In this document: piece by piece, positions 25,922-34,803 of the stretch
Layout: each line of letters begins with the position of its first letter
Numbering within the stretch: position 1 is the first letter of the stretch
Source: Tsukamurella spumae
GTDB taxonomy: Bacteria > Actinomycetota > Actinomycetes > Mycobacteriales > Mycobacteriaceae
Reading direction: 5' to 3'
DNA length: 64,000 nt
Assembly: GCF_012396015.1 (NCBI RefSeq)
Contig: NZ_JAAXOQ010000009.1
Location: 62,001 to 126,000, forward strand
Position numbers and translations under genes: made by a program
Notes under the pieces: model-generated
Databases searched by the model: none
Told to the model about the DNA's origin: nothing
What the model saw: the letters and a program-made list of their open reading frames with translations, nothing else

Positions 25922-28815
25922 CGCGCGCCACCCCCCGACTGGACGGGCAGGGGCGAGGTCATGTCAGCGGGGGATCCCTCCAGGTCGAGTCGTGCTCCCA
26001 GGCTGCGCAGGACGTCGAGCACCAGGCCCACCACGATGAGGTACACGCCGGCGTCGAAGATCAGCGCAGTCACCACCTTGACGTCACCGAAGACCGGCAG
26101 GGTGAACTCGTAGGCGACCGACGACATGGCGGGGGCGCCGGCGAGCAGCGAGACGATGGTGCCGACCGCCGCGAGCAGCAGGCCGGTACCGAGGACCCGG
26201 CCCGCATCGAGCGGGAGCGCCTCGCCGATCTCGTACCGGCCGCCCGCGAGGTAGCGCAGCACCAGCGCGAGACCCGCGGTGAGGCCGCCGGCGAAGCCGC
26301 CGCCCGGCGCGTTGTGGCCGGCGAAGAAGAAGTAGACCGAGACCACCATGATCGTGGGAAAAGCCATGCGGGAGGTGATCTCCAGGACCAGCGAGCGGTG
26401 CCGCGGATCGCGGAGCGCGCTCCCGCGCAGCCAGGTGGTGCCCGGCGCGGCGGCGGCCGCAGCGGCGGCTTCCGCGCTCACCCGCGGCGCCGAACCGAAG
26501 CGGCGGTTGCGGAACACCAGCGAGGCGACACCCGTCGCCGCCACGAGCAGCACCGAGATCTCACCGAAGGTGTCCCAGGCGCGGATGTCGACCAGGATCA
26601 CGTTCACCGTGTTGTGGCCGTAGCCGAACCTGTAGGCCTGCTCGGGAAGCCGGTCCGCGACGGGTGCGGCGACCCGCGCGGCACGGGTCGCGACCGCCAC
26701 CACGAGGACCATCGCCGCCACCGCGATGCCGAGCAGTGCGCGAGCCACCCGCGACGGACGGCTACCGGTGATCGGCGCCTCGGCGGGCAGCTTGCGCAGC
26801 ACCAGCACGAAGACCACCAGGGTCAGCGTCTCCACGAGGAACTGGGTGAGTGCGAGGTCGGGCGCGCCGTAGATCGCGAAGATCACGCCCGTGCCGTAGC
26901 CGGTGACGCCGACGACGAGCACCGTCGCCAGGCGGTTCCGCAGCAGGACCGCGGTCAGCGCGGCGGCGCACATCAGCACCGAGATGGATAGGAACAGCGG
27001 CGAGGCCTCGACCCGCAGGTCGGGCCGCGCCCGGGTGCCGAAGGCGAGCACCAGGAGCGGAAGTAGCACCAGCGTCAGCAGGATGGTGCCCTGCGTGAGC
27101 GGCAGCGAACCGCGCTGCGTGCTCTGCGTCATCCGCAGCGACAGCACGTCGGCGCCGCGGAGGGTGGCGTCGTAGAGCCGGTCCGCGTTGCCGAGCAGCA
27201 CGCTGTTGCGGCGGCGGAGCCGGGCGAACGGGCTGTGCGGCTGCGCGACGACGATGCCCGTGGCGATGATGAGGGTCGTCAGCAGGAGCGGCAGCGTGAA
27301 GCCGTGCCAGAGCGCCAGGTGGTAGGGCTCCGACTCGGGCGGGAAGGCATCGTCGGGATAGCCGGACAGCACGTGGTCGAGCTGACCGGAGGCGAGCCCG
27401 TCGACGAGCGAGAGCACGGCCAGCAGGGCCGGTCCGGCCAGGAACAACGGGCTGATCGAATGCATCTCGGCGACGGCACGGGTGGGTGCGGACTGCCCCT
27501 TGCGGCCGAACGCGCCCCACAGGAAGCGGATGCTGTAGGCCATCGTCAACGCCGAGCCGACGCACATCCCGGTGAGCAGCACGATCGGGAGCGGCTCGGG
27601 GAGGGAACTGTGCAGCATCGTCTCGAGCGCCGCCTCCTTGCCGACGAAGCCGTACAGCGGCGGGATACCGGCCATCGACGCGGCGGCCAGCGCCGCGACC
27701 ACCGCGAGCACCTTCTGCCGGTCGCCGAGGCGGGCGAGCCGCCGGATGTCCCGCGTGCCGGTCGTGTGGTCGATGATGCCGACGACCATGAACAGCGTCG
27801 CCTTGAACAGGGCGTGCGCGGTGAGCATCGTCAAGCCGGCGAGCATCAGGTTCCGCTCGCCCCCGCCGACCAGCACCATGAGCATGCCGAGCTGGCTCAC
27901 GGTGCCGAAGGCCAGGATGAGCTTGAGGTCGAATTCGCGCAGCGCGCGCCAGCCCGCCAGGATCATCGTGAGAATCCCCAGGCCCAGCACGATCACCCGC
28001 CACGCGTTCAGGTGGGCGAAGGCCGGAGCCAGCAGCGCGACGAGGTAGATGCCGGCCTTGACCATGGCGGCCGCGTGCAGGTACCCCGAGACCGGCGTGG
28101 GTGCCGCCATGGCGCCGGGGAGCCAGAAGTGGAACGGGACGATCGCCGACTTGCTGATCGCGCCGATCAGGATGAGCACGACGCCCACCTCGACGCCGAT
28201 GGAGATGCTCGACGGGTCCGCGACCGCGCGGGCGATCACCTCGGAGAACAGGTAGCTGCCGTAGTGCTCGCCGAGCTCGACGATGCCGACCAGCATGGCG
28301 AGGCCGCCGAGCGTGGTGACGAGCAGCGCCTGGGTGGCCGCGCGGCGGCTGGTGGCGCGCTCGGCGTAGTACCCGACGAGCAGGAAGCTGAGCACCGAGG
28401 TGAGCTCCCAGAAGACGTACATCGCCAGCATGTTGTCGCTGACGACGAGGCCGAACATGACGGCCATGAAGGCGACCAGTTCGGCCGCGAAGGTGGGCAG
28501 CTTGCGGGTGCTCGACACATCGGTGAAGTAGCCCGCGCAGTAGACGAGGATGACCGCGCCGATCCCGAGGACCAGCACCGACATGATCGCGCCGAGCTCG
28601 GTGAGCCGAAGATCGAGGTTCATGTGCAGGGCCGGGACCCACTGCAGGGACTCGGTGCGTGCGGGCTCGCCGGCGACGGGCCACACGGTGATGACCCACA
28701 CCAGAGCCGCGGCGGGGACCGCGGCGAGACCGAGGAAGGCGCGCGCGCCGAAACGTCCGACCACGACCGGTGCGGCTAAGGTCGCAAATGACAAACAGAT
28801 GAGAATGATGAGCAA
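25918..28815 (-). CDS. mnhA: Mrp/Mnh antiporter fused subunits A and B
   Basis: The product is 965 aa. The start is a TTG at 28815 with GGAG seven bases upstream; no other start fits the first helix (LIILICLSFATLAAPVVVG). Residues 1-500 are the NuoL-like proton channel (FVFWELTSVLSFLLVGYYAE-type segment, and SAIVPFHFWLPGAMAAPTPVSGYLHAA). Residues about 540-780 are the MrpA extension, and the last 180 residues (ITSRMAFPTIMVVSVYFFFAGHNAPGGGFAGGLTAGLALVLRY) are an MnhB domain, so mnhA and mnhB are one gene. It heads the operon mnhAB-C-D-E-F-G, whose genes all overlap. The complex supports Na+ and pH homeostasis. Confidence 0.95.
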   Translation of the reverse strand: MLIILICLSFATLAAPVVVGRFGARAFLGLAAVPAAALVWVITVWPVAGEPARTESLQWVPALHMNLDLRLTELGAIMSVLVLGIGAVILVYCAGYFTDVSSTRKLPTFAAELVAFMAVMFGLVVSDNMLAMYVFWELTSVLSFLLVGYYAERATSRRAATQALLVTTLGGLAMLVGIVELGEHYGSYLFSEVIARAVADPSSISIGVEVGVVLILIGAISKSAIVPFHFWLPGAMAAPTPVSGYLHAAAMVKAGIYLVALLAPAFAHLNAWRVIVLGLGILTMILAGWRALREFDLKLILAFGTVSQLGMLMVLVGGGERNLMLAGLTMLTAHALFKATLFMVVGIIDHTTGTRDIRRLARLGDRQKVLAVVAALAAASMAGIPPLYGFVGKEAALETMLHSSLPEPLPIVLLTGMCVGSALTMAYSIRFLWGAFGRKGQSAPTRAVAEMHSISPLFLAGPALLAVLSLVDGLASGQLDHVLSGYPDDAFPPESEPYHLALWHGFTLPLLLTTLIIATGIVVAQPHSPFARLRRRNSVLLGNADRLYDATLRGADVLSLRMTQSTQRGSLPLTQGTILLTLVLLPLLVLAFGTRARPDLRVEASPLFLSISVLMCAAALTAVLLRNRLATVLVVGVTGYGTGVIFAIYGAPDLALTQFLVETLTLVVFVLVLRKLPAEAPITGSRPSRVARALLGIAVAAMVLVVAVATRAARVAAPVADRLPEQAYRFGYGHNTVNVILVDIRAWDTFGEISVLLVAATGVASLVFRNRRFGSAPRVSAEAAAAAAAAPGTTWLRGSALRDPRHRSLVLEITSRMAFPTIMVVSVYFFFAGHNAPGGGFAGGLTAGLALVLRYLAGGRYEIGEALPLDAGRVLGTGLLLAAVGTIVSLLAGAPAMSSVAYEFTLPVFGDVKVVTALIFDAGVYLIVVGLVLDVLRSLGARLDLEGSPADMTSPLPVQSGGGAR

Positions 28816-28887
28816 TGGGCACTCCGTCCTTGGTGAGCGGGGTGTCGTACTTTGCTGATTCTACCGGTGAGGGATATCGGGAACTGC

Positions 28888-29343
28888 ATGGACCAGATGA
28901 CGGATCGTCCGACCACTTCATTCGGGCCCGCGCGTCGGCGCGTCGGGCCCGCCGTCGCGTCGCTCCTGGCGGTCGCCGGGCTGCTCCTGGGCACCGCCGC
29001 GTGCAACCGCGATGCCCCGGACACGCCCGCTGCCACCGTGACTCTCCCGGCCACCTTCCCCAAGGACGATGTGCCGCTGGTCGACGGGAACATCATCGAC
29101 GCGGGGGAGCGCTCCCAGGGCGGCGTGACCGTCTTCAGCGTGACGGTCCAGGCCAAGCCCGAGGGGTACGACGAGGCGAAGAAGAAGCTCGTCGCCGCCG
29201 GCTACACCGCCCTCGGCGACGGCGCCGGGGCCCCCGACAGCCGGTCGGCGCAGTTCTCCGGAAAGGGCTACATCGTGACCGTGAACGCGGCCTCGGCGGG
29301 AGCGATTCCCAACGCCGTCTTCTACGCCGTCAGCAAGGCGTAG
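28888..29343 (+). CDS. Small secreted lipoprotein of unknown function
   Basis: The product is 151 aa. The ATG at 28888 is preferred, with another at 28897. A twin-arginine-like basic stretch (PARRRVG) precedes a hydrophobic signal and the lipobox-like GTAAC (Cys40), after which the mature protein is about 110 residues: PLVDGNIIDAGERSQGGVTVFSVTVQAKPEGYDEAKKKLVAAGYTALGD. The pattern of a short beta/alpha domain after a lipobox is common in Mycobacteriales. It is divergent from the antiporter operon and converges with the AAA ATPase eight bases away. I do not recognise a family. Confidence 0.75.
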   Translation: MDQMTDRPTTSFGPARRRVGPAVASLLAVAGLLLGTAACNRDAPDTPAATVTLPATFPKDDVPLVDGNIIDAGERSQGGVTVFSVTVQAKPEGYDEAKKKLVAAGYTALGDGAGAPDSRSAQFSGKGYIVTVNAASAGAIPNAVFYAVSKA

Positions 29344-29351
29344 CACCCACG

Positions 29352-31544
29352 TCAGGAGGTTCGACGGTCCGCGTACGCCTGCAGGTCCGCGACCTGGGCC
29401 GGATCCAACGACGGCCGGACGGCCTGGCGCGCGGCCTCGACGTCCGCGGCGGTGACGGTGGCCGTGTCCAGGTCCCGCCGCATCGCGGTCAGCGCCGCCT
29501 CGCGCAACAGCGCGGTGCAGTCCGCGGCCGAGTAGCCGTCGAGCCGCTCGGCCAGCGCCGGCAGGTCCACGTCGTCGGCCAGCGGGATCGACCGCGAGCC
29601 GGTCCGCAGGATCTCCGCCCGGGCCTCGGCGTCCGGCGGCGGCACGAAGATCAGCCGCTCCAGCCGGCCCGGTCGCAGCAGCGCCGGATCGATGAGGTCC
29701 GGCCGGTTCGTCGCGCCCAGCACCACCACGTCGCGGAGGGGCTCCGCACCGTCGAGCTCGGTGAGCAGTGCGGCGACCACCTTGTCCCCGACTCCGGAGT
29801 CCGAGGACTGCCCGCGGCGCGGCGCGAGCGCGTCGACCTCGTCCAGGAAGATCAACGACGGTGCGCTGCCCCGCGCCCGGGCGAACAGGTCGCGGACGGC
29901 CTTCTCCGATTCACCGACCCACTTGTTCATGAGCTCGGCGCCCTTGACCGCGTGCACCGACAGCTGACCGGACGCGGCCAGCGCGCGGACCACGAAGGTC
30001 TTGCCGCAGCCGGGCGGACCGTAGAGCAGTACGCCGCGCGGCGGCTCGACGCCGAGGCGGGCGAAGGTGTCCGGGTGGCGCAGCGGCCACAGCACGGTCT
30101 CGGTGAGGGCCTGCTTCGTCTCCACCATGTCGCCCACGTCGTCGAGCGTGATCGAGCCGACGGAGACCTCCTCGGTCGCCGACCGCGACACCGGCCGGAT
30201 CACCGACAGCGCGCTCAGCAGGTCCGGTTGCGTGATCGCGATGCGCTCGTCCGTGCCGACCACCCGCGCGGCGGCCCGTAGTGCGCCCTCCCGGCACAGC
30301 GCCGCGAGGTCGGCGGCCACGAACCCGGGTGCGCGCAGCGCGACCTCGTGCAGATCGAGGTCGACGGTCGGAGCCTCCCGCAACAGCAGCTCGAGCAGCT
30401 TCTCCCGCTGCTCCACGCCCGGCAGGTCGACGGCGACCGTCCGGTCCGCGAGGTCGGGCTCCCGCAGCCGCGAGTCGAGGTCGCCGGGCGCGGAGGTGGT
30501 GGCGATGAGCGCGACGCGCGGCGTGGCGACGGCGCGCCGCAGCTCGTCGAGGATCATCGTCGAGACGGGCTCGCGCGTGGCGGGGAGCAGCGCCTCGATG
30601 TCCCGGACCAGTAGCGCCGCCCCGGAGCCGTCGACCGCGGCCCGGACCCGCGCGACGGCGTCCCGCACCCGCTCGAGCCGCGCCTGCGGCTCCAGCGCGC
30701 CGGTGAAGGCACCGTCGAGCTCGACGAGCGGCCGCGGGGCCACGACGGCCCGCGCGACGGTCGCCTTGCCGCCGCCCGTGGGGCCGGTGACGAGCACCCC
30801 GAGCCGAGCGGGCGCGCCCAGCTTCTCCAGCAGCTCCGGCTCGTCCAGCGCCAGCGACAGCCACTCGGTGAGCCGCTTCACCGCGGTGTCCGCGCCGACG
30901 AGATCGGCAACGGGCCGCACCGCGGGTTCCTCGGCCTCGGGCGCCTGCGCCGCGAGCGTCACCATCTCCGACGGTGCTGTGGGTGCCGCCTCGTCCGACC
31001 ACAGCACCGCCGAGTTCGGCTGCACCGACACCGGCCCGGGCGCGGGATCGACGGACACGACGGTGAGCAGCTCGTTCGTCCAGGTGATCCCGACCAGCCG
31101 CGACAGCTGCTGGGTGGCCTCGGCGTTCGACGTGCCGGGGCCGAGGTCGCGCGGTAGCAGGGAGACGCTGTCGCCGGGCATCATCACCTTGCCCAGGAGC
31201 GCCTGCCGGAGGGCGGCACCGTCGAGGGCGTTGCGGGTGAGGGCGCTGCCGCGCAGGAGCACCCGCTTGGCGCCGTAGACGACGGCGGGCGAGATCACGA
31301 CCGTCGCGTCCTCGCGGAGGCCGCAGTTCGCGATGGTCAGCTCGTCCAGCAGCGCGACCCCGGGCGCGCTGCCCGACGGTGCCGCCGCCACGACCGCCGC
31401 GGTGCGGCGCGCGCCGAGCAGCTCGATGCCGTCCCACTCGCGCAGACCGAGCGCTGCGAGGGCCTCGGGATGGATCCGGACAATGCCCCGCCGCGCCTCG
31501 AGGGCCGAGGTCTGCAGGCGGACGGTGAGCGACAGGTTCGGCAC
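29352..31544 (-). CDS. CDC48-like tandem AAA ATPase (Rv0435c-like)
   Basis: The product is 730 aa from a GTG at 31544. Residues 1-170 are a CDC48 N-like domain (IHPEALAALGLREWDGIELLG). The first AAA module (about 245-430) has GPTGGGKAT near residue 255, where the Walker Ser/Thr after Lys is Ala, and VRDIEALLP in place of the usual Walker B DE. The second module (about 470-730) is intact: YGPPGCGKTFVVRAL, IFLDEVDALAPRRG, the arginine-finger region RPDLIDPALLRPGRL. So only the second ring probably hydrolyses ATP. Substrates are unknown; such proteins unfold or extract proteins. It precedes pssA and psd as in mycobacteria. Confidence 0.92.
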   Translation of the reverse strand: MPNLSLTVRLQTSALEARRGIVRIHPEALAALGLREWDGIELLGARRTAAVVAAAPSGSAPGVALLDELTIANCGLREDATVVISPAVVYGAKRVLLRGSALTRNALDGAALRQALLGKVMMPGDSVSLLPRDLGPGTSNAEATQQLSRLVGITWTNELLTVVSVDPAPGPVSVQPNSAVLWSDEAAPTAPSEMVTLAAQAPEAEEPAVRPVADLVGADTAVKRLTEWLSLALDEPELLEKLGAPARLGVLVTGPTGGGKATVARAVVAPRPLVELDGAFTGALEPQARLERVRDAVARVRAAVDGSGAALLVRDIEALLPATREPVSTMILDELRRAVATPRVALIATTSAPGDLDSRLREPDLADRTVAVDLPGVEQREKLLELLLREAPTVDLDLHEVALRAPGFVAADLAALCREGALRAAARVVGTDERIAITQPDLLSALSVIRPVSRSATEEVSVGSITLDDVGDMVETKQALTETVLWPLRHPDTFARLGVEPPRGVLLYGPPGCGKTFVVRALAASGQLSVHAVKGAELMNKWVGESEKAVRDLFARARGSAPSLIFLDEVDALAPRRGQSSDSGVGDKVVAALLTELDGAEPLRDVVVLGATNRPDLIDPALLRPGRLERLIFVPPPDAEARAEILRTGSRSIPLADDVDLPALAERLDGYSAADCTALLREAALTAMRRDLDTATVTAADVEAARQAVRPSLDPAQVADLQAYADRRTS

Positions 31545-31586
31545 CTTGGCCAGCTTAGTGGGCGGGCGCCCCGCGGTGGTGGGCCG

Positions 31587-32483
31587 TCAGTCCTCGCGCG
31601 TGGGGCGGCGCAGGCCGAGGCGGGCGGCGGACCGTCGGCCTCCGCGGACCGCGGTCGCGGCGCGACGACGGGGCCGCAGCGGGCGCCGCTGCTCACGCCG
31701 GATCGCGCGGCGCTCCGCGGGCTTGCTGTCCCACGCCGACGGGTGCGAGGCGACCCACTGCTTGGACCGCCACGCGAACGGGATGTGCAGCAGGTACGCC
31801 ACGATCACCACGAGCAGCGCGATGTACGGGTAGGTGAGCATCAGCGCGACCAGGCCGGCGACCAGCACGAGCACGCCGGCCGCCTTCGCGGGCTGCACGG
31901 TCATGCTCTTGAAGCTGGAGGTGGGGATGCGCGAGACGGTTAGCGCGGCCACGAACAGCGTCCAGACCGCGACGACGGGCGTGCTCACCCACCAGCCCGT
32001 GCCCCACTCCTGCTGCGCCGCCAGCGGAGCCAGGACCAGCAGCGCGCCGGCGGGCGCGGGCACGCCGACGAAGAAGTCCTTGGTGTAGGGGGGCGCCGTG
32101 GGGTCGGCGGCGAGCGTGTTGAAGCGGGCCAGCCGTAGCACCATGGCGACCACGAACAGCAGCGCGACGATCCACCCGGCCGGCGAGCCGGGGAAGCACA
32201 CGAAATAGAGGATCAGCGCGGGCGTCACGCCGAAGTTGATGGCGTCGGCGAGCGAGTCGAGCTCAGCGCCGATCTTCGTGGACGCGCCCAGCAGGCGCGC
32301 GACGCGGCCGTCGAGCCCGTCCAGGATCGCGGCGACCACGACGAGCATGAGCGCCAGGTCGACCTTGCCGGCCGCCGCGAAACGCACGCCCGTCAGGCCG
32401 GCGCAGAGCGCCGCGACCGTCAGCACCGACGGCAGGATCATGATCCCGACGGGGCGCGGCTGCTCCTGCGGGGCGGGACTCAC
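31587..32483 (-). CDS. pssA: CDP-diacylglycerol-serine O-phosphatidyltransferase
   Basis: The product is 298 aa; the GTG at 32483 overlaps the psd stop (GTGA). The CDP-alcohol phosphotransferase motif DGxxARxxxxxxxxGxxxDxxxD is complete in LDGLDGRVARLLGAS followed by TKIGAELDSLAD. About eight membrane helices follow, and the C-terminus is a long Arg-rich tail (RREQRRPLRPRRRAATAVRG) that may bind acidic lipids. It makes phosphatidylserine from CDP-diacylglycerol and serine; the product is used by the adjacent decarboxylase to make phosphatidylethanolamine. Confidence 0.95.
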   Translation of the reverse strand: MSPAPQEQPRPVGIMILPSVLTVAALCAGLTGVRFAAAGKVDLALMLVVVAAILDGLDGRVARLLGASTKIGAELDSLADAINFGVTPALILYFVCFPGSPAGWIVALLFVVAMVLRLARFNTLAADPTAPPYTKDFFVGVPAPAGALLVLAPLAAQQEWGTGWWVSTPVVAVWTLFVAALTVSRIPTSSFKSMTVQPAKAAGVLVLVAGLVALMLTYPYIALLVVIVAYLLHIPFAWRSKQWVASHPSAWDSKPAERRAIRREQRRPLRPRRRAATAVRGGRRSAARLGLRRPTRED

Positions 32484-33214
32484 GGCTGCGCGATCGGGAG
32501 GTGCGCGATCACGGTCTCGGCCGCGACGGCGCGCTGGCCGCTGTAGACGGTGAGCTCGGTGCCGGCGGGGAAGTAGGTGTCGACCCGCGAACCGAACCGG
32601 ATGATGCCGTAGGTCTCGCCCAGTTCGAGGGTGTCGCCGGGAGCGCAGTCGGTGCGGATGCGGCGGGCGACGAGGCCCGCGATCTGCACGACGCCGACGG
32701 GGCCGTACTCGGTGGCCAGGCGCACCGTCGTGCGCTCGTTGGCGTCGCTGGCCTCGGGGAGGTCGGCGGGGAGGAACTTGCCGTCGGTGTGCACGACCGA
32801 GTCGACGACGCCCGTCAGCGGCGCGCGCTGCACGTGCGCGTCGAACACCGACAGGAAGATCGAGACGCGGGGCAGCGGGGCATCGCCCAGGCCCAGCTCG
32901 CGCGGGGGGACGTGCTCGTCGACGAGGGTGACCTCGCCGTCGGCGGGAGCGACGGCGACGCCCTCCTGGGTGGGCGTCACGCGCGCCGGGTGCCGGAAGA
33001 AACCGGCGCAGGCGGCGGCCGTGAGCAGCGCGGGTACGCGGATCCAGCTCTTTCGGTAGCCGACCGCCGCGACCCCGAGGGACCCCGCGATGAACGGGGT
33101 GCCCGCGGGGTGCAGCGGCGGGACGGTGTGCCGGATCAGCTCGGTGATGTGACCGATACCGGTCGAGTGCTCGGTCAGATGCCCGTCGACCGGTGTGCGG
33201 GGTCGGCGCGCCAC
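32480..33214 (-). CDS. psd: Phosphatidylserine decarboxylase proenzyme
   Basis: The product is 244 aa from a GTG at 33214. It is the short form. Conserved PADGEVTLVDE, SIFLSVFDAHVQRAP with the catalytic His, and the C-terminal self-cleavage site in RFGSRVDTYFP, where the Ser of GS becomes the pyruvoyl group of the small subunit. It decarboxylates phosphatidylserine to phosphatidylethanolamine at the membrane. It is translationally coupled to pssA, so the two steps are made together. Confidence 0.95.
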   Translation of the reverse strand: MARRPRTPVDGHLTEHSTGIGHITELIRHTVPPLHPAGTPFIAGSLGVAAVGYRKSWIRVPALLTAAACAGFFRHPARVTPTQEGVAVAPADGEVTLVDEHVPPRELGLGDAPLPRVSIFLSVFDAHVQRAPLTGVVDSVVHTDGKFLPADLPEASDANERTTVRLATEYGPVGVVQIAGLVARRIRTDCAPGDTLELGETYGIIRFGSRVDTYFPAGTELTVYSGQRAVAAETVIAHLPIAQP

Positions 33215-33272
33215 CTGACGTCCTCTCTGTTCGCTGTCATGTCGGGTGACATCATCGCACCCGACGGTGCGA

Positions 33273-33581
33273 TCACTTGCGTCCGGTGACCAGCTTCACG
33301 ACGAACAGGAGCACGACGGCGCCCGCGATGGCGGTGAAGAAGGTGAACCAGTAGCCGCCGCCCTCGACGTCGACGCCGGCCAGCTTGAGCAGGAACCCGC
33401 CGAGCAGGCCGCCCACGATGCCGACCACGACGTTGAGGATGAACCCCATCTGCTTGTCGGTGCCCATGAACTTGCTGGCGATCCAGCCGGCGAGGCCGCC
33501 GATGATGATCCAGGCGATCCAGCCGACCTTGGCTACTCCGCCGGCTGCGAGTAGGGCGGTGTCTGCGTACTGAGCGATCAT
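33273..33581 (-). CDS. GlsB/YeaQ/YmgE-family small membrane protein
   Basis: The product is 102 aa with three to four helices and the family pattern IAWIIIGGLAGWIASKFMG, QMGFILNVVVGIVGGLLGGFLL. Members are called transglycosylase-associated or general-stress proteins; their biochemical role is unknown. It lies 13 bases downstream of moeA and before psd on the same strand and may be co-transcribed. The Gly-rich repeats fit tight helix packing. Confidence 0.9.
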   Translation of the reverse strand: MIAQYADTALLAAGGVAKVGWIAWIIIGGLAGWIASKFMGTDKQMGFILNVVVGIVGGLLGGFLLKLAGVDVEGGGYWFTFFTAIAGAVVLLFVVKLVTGRK

Positions 33582-33594
33582 GACGTCTCCTCGT

Positions 33595-34803
33595 CTAGTG
33601 GTCTAGGACGATGACGTCTACTGCCTCCCCGCCGGCCAGATGTTTGACGTCGGCGGGGATGTCCAGCAGGCAATCGGCCTGTGCAAGCCATCGTAAATAG
33701 TGCGAACCCGGTCCGCCGATAACCGAGACCGAATCGGTACCGTCGTCCTCCGGCGTCAGGCGTCCGCGCAGGTACTGACGTTTCCCGGGGATCGAGTCCA
33801 CCGGCCCGGCGAGTCGCGCGGACCGTCGGGAGCGGTCCGGTAGGCCCATCGCGGCCCGCAGGGCGGGGCGCAGGAAGACCTCGAACGAGACCAGGGCGCT
33901 GACCGGGTTGCCGGGGAAGGTCACGAACGGGACCCGGGCCCCGCCGTCGAACCCGACGGTGCCGCATCCCTGCGGCATGCCGGGCTGCATCGCGACCTTG
34001 GCGAACTCCACGCCGCGGGACGCGAGGGCCTCCTTGACCACCTCGAACGCGCCGGCGCTGACCCCGCCGCTGGTGACGACGAGGTCGACATCGCCCGCGC
34101 CGAGCCGCTCCGCGAGGCGGCCGAGCAGCTCGTCCGGATGGTCGGCGACGAACCGCAGCACCTCGGCGGTGGCGCCGGCCTCGCGGAGCGCGCTGGCGAG
34201 CATCGGGGCGTTGGACTCGTAGATCTGCCCGGGCAGCAGCGGCGTCCCCGGTTCCACCAGCTCGGAGCCGGTGGACAGCACGGCGACGTGCAGCGGCGCG
34301 AGCACGCGCACCGTCCGCAGGCCCAGGGCGGCCGCCAGTCCGACGGTGGCCGGCCCGATCCGTTCGCCCTCGTGCAGCGCGACCTCCCCGGCCTCGATGT
34401 CGCTGCCGGAGGCGCGGAAGAACCGGCCCGGTTCGGGCGCCTCGTCGATGCGGACCCGCTCGACGCCTCCGTCGGTCCGCTCGACGGGGACGATGGCGTC
34501 GGCACCGTCGGGCACGGGGGCACCGGTCATGATGCGGCACGCGGCCCCGGGCGGGAGCGCGGGCACATCGGTGCGCCCGGCGGGGACGTCGAAGGCGACG
34601 GGTAGTACGGCACCCGCGGCGGCGTCGGCGGCACGCACCGCGTAGCCGTCCATCGCGGAGTTGGTGAAGGGCGGCAGCGAGATCGGTGCGGCGACATCGC
34701 GGGCGACGGGCAGGCCGACCGCCGCCTCGGGTGGCAGGTCGACGGTCCGCCGCCGCGGAACCAGCGCGGCGACGGCCGCGCGGTGGTCGCCGACGGACCG
34801 CAT
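33595..34803 (-). CDS. moeA: Molybdopterin molybdenumtransferase
   Basis: The product is 402 aa from an ATG at 34803 that overlaps the upstream peptidase stop as TGATG; a TTG one codon earlier is equally close. The family blocks are LPPFTNSAMDGYAV, RIMTGAPVPDGADAIVPVE, VLSTGSELVEPGTPLLPGQIYESN and VTSGGVSAGAFEVVKEAL, with VTFPGNPVSALVSFEVF near the end. MoeA inserts molybdate into adenylated molybdopterin. The order moeA-psd-pssA-AAA matches M. tuberculosis (moeA2). No other cofactor genes are in the window. Confidence 0.96.
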   Translation of the reverse strand: MRSVGDHRAAVAALVPRRRTVDLPPEAAVGLPVARDVAAPISLPPFTNSAMDGYAVRAADAAAGAVLPVAFDVPAGRTDVPALPPGAACRIMTGAPVPDGADAIVPVERTDGGVERVRIDEAPEPGRFFRASGSDIEAGEVALHEGERIGPATVGLAAALGLRTVRVLAPLHVAVLSTGSELVEPGTPLLPGQIYESNAPMLASALREAGATAEVLRFVADHPDELLGRLAERLGAGDVDLVVTSGGVSAGAFEVVKEALASRGVEFAKVAMQPGMPQGCGTVGFDGGARVPFVTFPGNPVSALVSFEVFLRPALRAAMGLPDRSRRSARLAGPVDSIPGKRQYLRGRLTPEDDGTDSVSVIGGPGSHYLRWLAQADCLLDIPADVKHLAGGEAVDVIVLDH

